Shown here in pieces: positions 1 through 6,266 of a stretch of 64,000 bases of DNA; the first letter of the stretch is position 1, and each line of letters begins with the position of its first letter. Origin of the DNA: JAEUHQ01 sp964538915. Its GTDB lineage: Bacteria > Planctomycetota > UBA1135 > UBA2386. Under the pieces are notes generated by a model. That model was not told the DNA's origin and ran no database searches. It worked only from the letters and a program-made list of their open reading frames with translations. The DNA lies in the NCBI GenBank assembly GCA_964538915.1, contig CAZIFB010000006.1, forward strand, positions 62,001 to 126,000. The letters are read 5' to 3'. Position numbers and translations under genes: made by a program.

Positions 1-267
1 CTGCCCATCGCGGTCGCGACGATAGCTGGGAAACGAGCGGCGGCGCCATCGCCTTGCCGGCGCTGCCGGACCCGCCGGCTCTCCGTGCCAGTGCACGGGA
101 AGCGGTGCGTTGGCGCGTTCGCCGGCCAACGCTCCGGCGGGCTGCACGCATGTCGTTCCTTGGTCGATTCCCGCTCGCGAAGCGGGCGCCGAAGCAAGCC
201 GAGACGAGGAGTGTGGATACCCAGGTGCGGACGGGACGGCACTTCACCCGTCGGCTAGAAGGGCGCC
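1..267. other. Leading stretch without a supported gene
   Basis: I find no convincing gene here. Open frames exist on both strands, but they are Arg/Pro/Ala-rich and look like GC-rich chance frames. The last part presumably holds the promoter of the gene beginning at 268, but I could not pick out a clear -35/-10 pair or a strong Shine-Dalgarno sequence. Confidence 0.4.
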
Positions 268-807
268 ATGCGCACGAGCGAGGGAGGGGGCGCCGGTCCG
301 GGAGCGCTGGCCAGGTTCCTGTCCCTCCTGATCGCCGGAGTGGCGCTGCTCGCCTGGGGCTTCGTCGTGGTTGCGCTGTTTCGAGGCGATCTCTCCCGAT
401 GGACCGGGGCGGGGCTGTTCGTCGGGATCGCGATCTGCACATGGTTCCTGCTCAAGTGGGGCCTTCAGCCTGTGGAACGAGGGCCCGATCCTCTGCACCG
501 GTGGCGCGAGTTCCGGTTCGTGCGGCGGCTCGAACTGCGCGCCGACGCAGCCACGGATTGCACCCTGGTCGTCGTGCTGTCGTGCGCCGCCGCCGCGAAC
601 GCCCGCTAAGTGGTCCTCGAGTTCCTGGGTGTCCGCGATCTGAAGCTGACCCAGTTCGGCGCGGATGCGATGACCTTCGATCCGGCCTGTCGCGACCTCG
701 GGGAAGGCGCGCGCGACGGCTGCCGCTACGAGGTTGCCGATCGCTGGAACGACACGTTCCACTTCCGCTGCCGGACATTCGCCGAATCGGCGCGGACCGC
801 GGTCTGA
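268..807 (+). pseudogene. Small membrane protein gene interrupted by an in-frame TAA
   Basis: The first half (113 residues) has two hydrophobic helices at about residues 16-37 and 46-62, then a soluble part. A TAA at 607-609 ends it. The same frame reopens on the very next codon (GTG at 610) and runs 65 more residues to TGA at 805-807. The second part (VLEFLGVRDLKLTQFG, later DRWNDTFHFRC) reads like the rest of one small beta-rich domain, not a separate gene, and no Shine-Dalgarno sequence precedes the GTG. I therefore read one roughly 178-codon gene with a nonsense codon. TAA is not a known Sec or Pyl codon. A sequencing error, a true pseudogene and translational coupling of two genes are all possible. 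The function is unknown. Confidence 0.5.
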
Positions 808-820
808 CCGCGCGCGTTCG

Positions 821-1615
821 TCACCACAAGGACAGCGTCGTCCCGTCGCGCCATCGCCGCACCGGCTGTTCCCGGGTCTGCCTGCTCCCGAACAGGACGC
901 GTTCGGCGGGCCTCGCGAACAGGAAGCGCCAACGCGCGACACTGCCGTCGACGGGCACGGGCGGCGGTGCGCCGCGGTTGCCGAGCCACGATGCAGCGAC
1001 CTCCGGCCAGAGTCTGCGTTTGGCGTGCACGGGATCGGCGCCGTACCAGGCGCGCCTCGGCGTGACGAACTCGGCCGCATGTTCTGCGGCGAGTCTGCGC
1101 AGACCGGTGTCGAGACGTTCGGCCCGGGCGAGCACTTCGCGGAGAGACAGTCGGCAGGAAGGCACGAGCACCGAACGGACGATCACGAAGCGCAGGTTCC
1201 CGAGATCGCGCAGGCTGTCCAACGGCAGTCCGGCGACGACGCAGCGGGCACCCGTCGCCGAGAGTCGCGCCAACGCTGCTCCGACCCATGCGAGGACGCG
1301 GTCGACCTCGACACCGTAGAGAACGTCGTTGCCCACATCGGTGACGATCGCCGTGCAACGGGCCGGCGGGGCCGCGGCGAGGGCGTTCCAGAGGCCGCAA
1401 CCGTCGATCCCTGGCAACCGGCGGCCGAGCAGGCTGCTCCAGAGGCCGAACGAGCGACCGCGTCCGAGCGCCATGTGGGCTTCGACCGGTCCGTCGGCGC
1501 GTGCTGCATCGAGCAAGGCGAGCGCCACCCGCGCGAGGTTGCTCGCCCCCAGCGCGACGAGGCGCCGTGGGGGCGGCGGCGCGCTGCTCGCCGCAGCGCG
1601 CTGCACGGAGGTCAC
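821..1615 (-). CDS. SGNH/GDSL-type hydrolase
   Basis: This 264-residue protein carries the SGNH blocks. Block I is VALGASNLAR near the N-terminus, with Ser as likely nucleophile although the classical GDS is GAS. Block III is VTDVGNDVLYG with the GND Asn, and the C-terminal DPVH matches the DxxH catalytic pair. SGNH enzymes hydrolyse ester or acyl groups; the substrate cannot be read from sequence. There is no obvious signal peptide. I chose the GTG at 1615 because it overlaps the TGA of the upstream gene as GTGA; the frame continues further upstream but only as the shadow of that gene. It is probably translated with the thioredoxin-fold gene before it. Confidence 0.72.
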   Translation of the reverse strand: MTSVQRAAASSAPPPPRRLVALGASNLARVALALLDAARADGPVEAHMALGRGRSFGLWSSLLGRRLPGIDGCGLWNALAAAPPARCTAIVTDVGNDVLYGVEVDRVLAWVGAALARLSATGARCVVAGLPLDSLRDLGNLRFVIVRSVLVPSCRLSLREVLARAERLDTGLRRLAAEHAAEFVTPRRAWYGADPVHAKRRLWPEVAASWLGNRGAPPPVPVDGSVARWRFLFARPAERVLFGSRQTREQPVRRWRDGTTLSLW

Positions 1616-2589
1616 TCGGCCAGCTTGGTCTCGAGCGCCTTCAGGATGCTGCCGACGCGTTCGCCGACCTTGCCGCTGCCGGCCGACTTCGCCAGCGCCT
1701 GGAGCGCCTTCACGGCGCCATCCTCCTTCTTGTCGCGGAGCGCGCGGTCGATCTTCTCGAGCTTCTTCTCCGCGGCGAGTTCTGCCTTCGCGGTGTCCTT
1801 GTCGAACTCGGCGACGAGCGGCGTCACCTCGGCAACCCACTCCGCTTTCTGGCCGACGGCCTTGAGGAGCGACTTCGCCGCGGTCTGTGCCGCGAGGAAG
1901 CGGCCCTGCTCCTGCAGCGTGGGGACCGCCTTCTTGGCGAGTGCGTAGCGGTTCTCGACCTCGGACTGCAGCATCGTGCGCTCCTCGCCTTCGGGCAGCG
2001 CCGCGACCATCGCGGCGGCGCCGGCGAGGTCGCCCTTGCCGTAGAGGGCCGCGCGCACCTTGCGCGTCTCGGCGGTGTCGCCCCAGCCTTTCTTGACCTT
2101 CGTCAGTTCGGCTTCGATGGCCTCTTCGATCGGCTTCATGCCGTCGGACGGCGAGCCGTCGAACAGCAGCGTGCCGTCAACCCCGATCACGGCCGTGTGG
2201 GGGAGGCCCTGGAACTCGGGCGTCGGCACGGAGCCCGACACGCAGACGAACGCGTCGTTGTCGGGGAAGCGCTGCTGCATGAAGGCGGTCAGCGTCGCGG
2301 TGTCGGCGCCCTGGCGTTCCATCAGCACGGTCACGAGGCCGCGCGAGGACAGCTCGTGGTCGTGTTTGATCGCGGTCGGGACCGCGAAGCCGATGCACGG
2401 TCCGCAGTGCGTGCCCCAGTAGTCGATCATGATCGGGGAGCCGAAGAAGTCCTTCAGGCTCTGCCGGCCGTCGCCGTTCAGGAACGCGGGGAACGAGAAG
2501 TCCGGGACCTTCTCGCCGACGGCGGCCGCCTTCTGGGCGACGGCGGGCAGGACGAGAAGCAGGGATGCGAGCGCTGCGCGGGAATTCAC
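1612..2589 (-). CDS. Secreted thioredoxin-fold protein, Cys copy (CGPC)
   Basis: This 325-residue protein has a signal peptide (residues 1-19, ending AVAQ), a TlpA/AhpC-like thioredoxin domain with WGTHCGPC (Cys62 and Cys65), and a charged, helical Lys/Ala/Glu-rich C-terminal half. TlpA-like proteins usually reduce or form disulfides outside the cytoplasm; the partner here is unknown. The start is GTG at 2589, preceded by GGAGG five bases upstream. It is the close tandem paralogue of the gene at 2757-3734. Both are exactly 325 residues and share VGEKVPDFSFP, GDGRQSLKDFFG and VGQKAEWVAEVTP. The stop overlaps the start of the SGNH hydrolase. The C-terminal half resembles no domain I can name. 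Confidence 0.8.
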   Translation of the reverse strand: MNSRAALASLLLVLPAVAQKAAAVGEKVPDFSFPAFLNGDGRQSLKDFFGSPIMIDYWGTHCGPCIGFAVPTAIKHDHELSSRGLVTVLMERQGADTATLTAFMQQRFPDNDAFVCVSGSVPTPEFQGLPHTAVIGVDGTLLFDGSPSDGMKPIEEAIEAELTKVKKGWGDTAETRKVRAALYGKGDLAGAAAMVAALPEGEERTMLQSEVENRYALAKKAVPTLQEQGRFLAAQTAAKSLLKAVGQKAEWVAEVTPLVAEFDKDTAKAELAAEKKLEKIDRALRDKKEDGAVKALQALAKSAGSGKVGERVGSILKALETKLAE

Positions 2590-2609
2590 GTGGGCCTCCG
2601 AGTTTCCAT

Positions 2610-2626
2610 GGGGCCGCCTCGGCCCC
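2610..2626 (-). promoter_or_regulatory. Perfect 7-bp hairpin in the leader of the Cys-copy gene
   Basis: GGGGCCG, CCT, CGGCCCC forms a 7-bp stem with a 3-base loop about 20 bases before the GTG at 2589. It could end transcription from the upstream paralogue, or lie in the leader of this gene. No U-run follows. In DNA this GC-rich such hairpins also arise by chance. Confidence 0.3.
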
Positions 2627-2718
2627 TCGACGAGTTGGCCGTCGTGGGCGCCGGGAACTCCGGGCACACGACGGGAGGCCGGGATGCTACCTGACGGACA
2701 GGCCGCCGATCGCGCGGC

Positions 2719-2737
2719 CTCTGCCGGTCGGGCAGAG
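2719..2737 (-). terminator. Hairpin after the selenoprotein candidate
   Basis: CTCTGCC, GGTCG, GGCAGAG makes a perfect 7-bp stem and 5-base loop, starting about 20 bases after the stop at 2757. The position suits a factor-independent-like or attenuating terminator between the two thioredoxin paralogues. No run of U follows, so it may only slow polymerase or protect the 3' end. Confidence 0.4.
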
Positions 2738-2756
2738 TGCCGCACTCGGGCTTGGC

Positions 2757-3734
2757 TCAGTCCTTCAGCGGCGTCTGCAGCGCCTTCAGAGTCTTGGCCG
2801 CGCGGGCCGCGACCTTCAGCTCGCCGCCGCTCTTCAACAGCGCCTCGAGCTGCTTTTGGGCGTTGTCGCCCTTCTTGTCGCGGAGCTGCTTCACGATCTT
2901 CTCGAGCTTCTTCTCGAACGCGATCTCGGCCTTGCCGGCTTCGCCGTCGAACTCGGCGACGATCGGCGTGACTTCGGCGACCCATTCGGCCTTCTGGCCG
3001 ACCGCCTTCTGCAGCGCCTTGGCCGCGGCCTGGGCCTGGACCCAGCGACCGTTCTGCTTCAGTGCGTCGATCGACTTCTTGGCGACCGCGTAGCGATTGT
3101 CGATCTCGGTCTGCAGTGCGGTGCGACCATCGCCTTCCGGCATCGCCGCGACGATCGCGGACGCACCGGCGAGATCGAACTTGTCGTACAGCGCGACGCG
3201 GACCTTCTTGGCTTCGGTCGTGTCACCCCAGCCCTTCTTGACCTTGGTCAGTTCGGCCTGGATCAGCTCCTCGATCTTCTTCGGCGCGGACAGCGGGTTG
3301 CCGGCCCACAGCAGCGTCCCATCGACGCCGATGACGCAGCCGTGCGGGATGCCGTCGGACGGCGGGATCGGCACCTGGGTGCCGGTGCACGCGAAGCAGT
3401 CGTTGTCAGGGAAGGTCTTCCACAAGAAGGCTTCGAGCGTCGCCTCGTCGGCGCCCTGCGCCTCGGTGAGGATCGACACCAGGCCCTTGCTGGAGAGTTC
3501 GTGATCGTGACGGATGGCGCTCGGCACGGAGCCGCCAACACACGGGCCTCAATGTGTGCCCCAGATGTCGATCATCACAGGCTGCCCGAAGAAGTCCTTC
3601 AGGCTCTGCCGGCCGTCGCCGTTCAGGAACTGCGGGAACGAGAAGTCGGGCACCTTCTCGCCGACATTGGCGGACTGCTGCGCGGCGAGAGGCAGCGCGA
3701 GCATCAGGGTGGTCAGGACAGTGGAACGATTCAT
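2757..3734 (-). CDS. Thioredoxin-fold selenoprotein candidate (UGPC; in-frame TGA at 3549-3551)
   Basis: Read through one TGA, this is a 325-residue secreted protein: start ATG 3734 (GAGGA upstream), signal peptide ending PLAAQ, thioredoxin domain with WGTH-[TGA]-GPC, then a charged helical C-terminal half. Without readthrough it gives a 61-residue stub plus a headless 256-residue frame. The TGA is codon 62, exactly the position of Cys62 in the equally long tandem paralogue (WGTHCGPC), so the redox-active N-terminal residue would be selenocysteine. Identity to the paralogue continues on both sides (shared KVPDFSFP and IxIDxWGTH before; HDHELSS and GVDGTLL after), and codon use after the TGA shows no decay. 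A hairpin lies 12 bases downstream. The gene itself ends with TGA at 2757-2759. No selA, selB, selD or Sec tRNA is in this window. The alternative is a recent nonsense mutation. Confidence 0.75.
3515..3537 (-). promoter_or_regulatory. Candidate bacterial SECIS hairpin
   Basis: Twelve bases after the in-frame UGA the mRNA reads GGCGGCUCCGUGCCGAGCGCC. It folds as three pairs (GGC/GCC), a bulged G, four pairs (GCUC/GAGC) and a six-base loop CGUGCC; a U-A pair can extend the base. The loop begins 20 bases after the UGA and has G as its second base. Both fit the bacterial SECIS model as I know it (loop roughly 16-37 bases after UGA, a G among the first two loop bases). Caution: the Cys paralogue also has a hairpin at the same place (2370-2387, loop CCCG), so a hairpin alone is weak proof. 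Confidence 0.5.
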
Positions 3735-3834
3735 CGGGGATTCCTCGGGTGGGAAAGCGGGGGAGAGGATAGCGAGAGTCGGTGGCAAAAGCGGGTTCGC
3801 CAGTGTTCGGGCGGGGGTGCCCCGCCGTGGCGGG

Positions 3835-4614
3835 TCAGACCCCGCCGTCCCTCCAGAGCTTCGCGCCGCCGGCGAGGCCGGCCTGGTTGTCGACCACGCG
3901 CACGTCGTCGGGCAGGTCGCAGTCGAGCTTCTTCGCGTTGCCGCCGCCGACGTAGAGTCGGTCGAAGTGCACGAGTGTGCGCAGGTTTTCGATCGCCCGC
4001 AGCACGCGCTTCTGCCACTTCTTCTGGCCGACGGCCTTGCGGGCCGCGTTGCCGAGCTGCTGGTCGTACGTCTCGCCGTTCCGGAACGGCTGGTGCGAGA
4101 TTTCGAGGTGCGGGCACACACGGCCGTTCTCGTACAGACCCGTGCCGAAGCCGGTGCCGAGCGTGATGACCATCTCGACCCCGGTGCCTTCGATCACCGC
4201 GAGGCCCTGCACGTCGGCATCGTTGGCGAGGCGCACGGGCTTGCCGAGCGCATGCTGCAACGCGCGCGCGAGCGGGAAGCCGTGCCAGCCGGCGTGACCG
4301 AGGTTCGGCGCGGTCAGCACCACGCCGTCGCGCACCATGCCCGGGAAGCCGACCGACACGCGGTCGTGCGCCGGCAGGTCGGCGACGAGCCCGGCGAGCA
4401 GCTTCACGATCGTGTCGGGCGACTCGCCGGTTGGCGTGTCGATGCGTACGCGGTCGGACGCGGGCGTGCCGTCGGCCGCGAACACCATCGCCTTCAGGCC
4501 CGTGCCGCCGACGTCGATCGTGAGCACGTTGGCGGCAGCGAGGGGAAGCGCGTGGCAGGCGGTGCGATGGGCGGTGTGCATGGCGTGGGCGGTCGTCGCG
4601 ACCGTCGCATTCAT
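3835..4614 (-). CDS. ppgK: Polyphosphate glucokinase (ROK family)
   Basis: This enzyme phosphorylates glucose to glucose 6-phosphate, with polyphosphate (often also ATP) as donor, in the cytoplasm. The 259 residues show the ROK phosphate loop LTIDVGGTGLK at about residue 32, a catalytic-type LANDADVQGLA, GTGFGTGLYENG, and YVGGGNAKK near the C-terminus. The LEISH segment followed by a long KKWQKRV helix matches polyphosphate glucokinases better than repressor-type ROK proteins, and no HTH domain is present. The ATG at 4614 overlaps the TGA of the upstream hydrolase (ATGA). The first 28 residues look like an unneeded extension, so a later start is possible. Confidence 0.8.
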   Translation of the reverse strand: MNATVATTAHAMHTAHRTACHALPLAAANVLTIDVGGTGLKAMVFAADGTPASDRVRIDTPTGESPDTIVKLLAGLVADLPAHDRVSVGFPGMVRDGVVLTAPNLGHAGWHGFPLARALQHALGKPVRLANDADVQGLAVIEGTGVEMVITLGTGFGTGLYENGRVCPHLEISHQPFRNGETYDQQLGNAARKAVGQKKWQKRVLRAIENLRTLVHFDRLYVGGGNAKKLDCDLPDDVRVVDNQAGLAGGAKLWRDGGV

Positions 4615-5366
4615 CGACGGTCCGTGTGCAGAGTCATGAGGTCCTCGGCGAGCACGACGTCGCCGTCGAAGCGTTTGCGCGCCATGGCCGCGAGGTCGTG
4701 GCCGTCGCACTCGGGGTAGAAGTGGGTGAGCACGAGACGCCTGGCGCCGGCGCGCGCCGCGTAGTGGCCCGCGAGACCGGGAGTCAGGTGGCCCTCCATC
4801 TTGGCGCCGTCGGGCGCCGCCGCGTCGCAGACGAAGACATCGGTGCCGCGCGCCAGTTCGACGAGTTCGTCGCACTCGTCGGCGTCGCCCGAGAACGCGG
4901 CGCTGCCACTCGCGGTCTCGATCCGGTACCCGAGGCTCTGCGCGGTGTGGCGGATCGCGACGGCGGTGACCTTCGTGGCGCCGAAGTCGAACGCGCCGGG
5001 CAGGATCTCCGAGAGGCGCAGTTCGTAGCCCCGCGGCACGAGCCACGGCCACGCCTCGGTGAGCTTCTCGACGAGGCGGCGCAGTCCGGGCGCGCCCATC
5101 AGGTGCATCGGTCCGCGCCCCGCGAAGTGCGGCGAGCGCAGCGCGAACAGGAGCGCCGCCACGTCGGCGCAATGGTCGGTGTGGTAGTGCGTCAGCAGCA
5201 CGGCATCGAGCCGTTCGAGTCCGACACCCGCCATTGCGAGCCGCCGCAGGGTGCCGGGTCCGCAGTCGACCATCACCGTACGGTCTTCGAACACGACGAG
5301 GTGCCCTGCCGGGAAACGCGACGGTGTCGGGATCGCGGTGCCCGAACCGAGAACGGTGACCTGCAT
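4611..5366 (-). CDS. Metallo-beta-lactamase-fold hydrolase, RNase Z-like
   Basis: This 251-residue protein has the metallo-beta-lactamase fold: VTVLGSGTAIPTPSR at the N-terminus, VMVDCGPGT, the metal-binding LLTHYHTDHCADV, AIRHTAQSLGYR, FSGDADECDE, and a C-terminal LTHFYPEC. The order matches the RNase Z/ElaC-like and arylsulfatase-like branch that binds two zinc ions. It lacks a clear long RNase Z exosite arm, so tRNA 3' processing is possible but not shown. The ATG at 5366 is preferred; a GTG three codons earlier (5375) is an alternative. It is translationally coupled to the polyphosphate glucokinase. Confidence 0.72.
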   Translation of the reverse strand: MQVTVLGSGTAIPTPSRFPAGHLVVFEDRTVMVDCGPGTLRRLAMAGVGLERLDAVLLTHYHTDHCADVAALLFALRSPHFAGRGPMHLMGAPGLRRLVEKLTEAWPWLVPRGYELRLSEILPGAFDFGATKVTAVAIRHTAQSLGYRIETASGSAAFSGDADECDELVELARGTDVFVCDAAAPDGAKMEGHLTPGLAGHYAARAGARRLVLTHFYPECDGHDLAAMARKRFDGDVVLAEDLMTLHTDRR

Positions 5367-5573
5367 GCGGTGCACGGTAGCTGGCCTGCACGATCGGGTC
5401 GCGCGCCGTGCCCGGATCGCATTCGCCGTGGCGCGCCGTCGCGTCCGTACCGTCGCGGGGGTTGCCCGGCGTCGTCTCGCCGTGGAACCGGCGGGTCAAG
5501 ATCACGGTCGCGCGGGCCGAACTGCCGATGAAAGGCTGGCGACACGTCCCGTCGCTCCCACAGAATCCAACCA

Positions 5574-6242
5574 ATGCATCAGGGCCACACCACCGCGACT
5601 TCCATGCTCCTCCTGTTCTGCGCCGCCTGCGCATCCGGGCCGGGGCAGGACGACGCGCCGATCCAGGTCGAGGAGATGGTGACGTGGATCGAACGTGTGC
5701 ACGTCGAGGCCGACCGCGGCCGCATCGCCATCGGCGAGTCGTTCGAGCGGTTGAACACGCTCGCGGCCGGCAAGTTCGGCAAGGAACCCGCGGCGATGGC
5801 GTACGCGAAGTTCGTGCAGTCGATCGACGCCGCCGACCAGCAGGCGAAGCGCTTCCGCGACGTGGTGAAGCCCATGCAGGACTCGGCGAAGCCCGTGTTC
5901 GACCACTGGCAGAAGAGTCTCGCGACGATCGGCAACGACCGCCTGCGTCAGCGCAGCGAACTGCGCTACGCCGTGGCGAAGGAGCGCTACGACGCGATCG
6001 CCAAGGTCGCCGTGCCGTCAGTCGAGCAGTTCGAAGGCTACGTCAAGGCGCTGCGTGACCACGCTGCGTTCCTCGCGAACGACCTCAACTCCGGCGCCAT
6101 CGACGACATCCAGGACGAAGTGAAGGTCGTCGCACGAACCGCGCGCGAGCTCGACCACAACATGGAGTCGTGCCTCGCCGCCGCGCGCGCCTACGTGGAG
6201 CAGTCGGCGCTGCCGTCGGCACCGCCCGCGCCGGGCCGCTGA
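5574..6242 (+). CDS. DUF2959-like coiled-coil lipoprotein
   Basis: This 222-residue protein starts with MLLLFCAACAS, a signal sequence ending in a Cys that could be lipidated; the ATG at codon 11 may be the true start. The rest is almost all helix, with heptad-like stretches (EEMVTWIERVHVEADR, QQAKRFRDVVKPMQDSAK, AFLANDLNSG). This agrees with DUF2959, a family of envelope lipoproteins of unknown role. It lies 25 bases before the FeS-flavoprotein gene, so the two may be cotranscribed, but nothing in the protein suggests electron transfer. Confidence 0.6.
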   Translation: MHQGHTTATSMLLLFCAACASGPGQDDAPIQVEEMVTWIERVHVEADRGRIAIGESFERLNTLAAGKFGKEPAAMAYAKFVQSIDAADQQAKRFRDVVKPMQDSAKPVFDHWQKSLATIGNDRLRQRSELRYAVAKERYDAIAKVAVPSVEQFEGYVKALRDHAAFLANDLNSGAIDDIQDEVKVVARTARELDHNMESCLAAARAYVEQSALPSAPPAPGR

Positions 6243-6266
6243 TCTCCTCCTCGCCGGGACGACGCC

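Noticed and set aside
607..609. Recoding of the in-frame TAA, by analogy with the TGA at 3549
   Set aside because: No known bacterial system inserts selenocysteine or pyrrolysine at TAA, and no Cys position is implied there.
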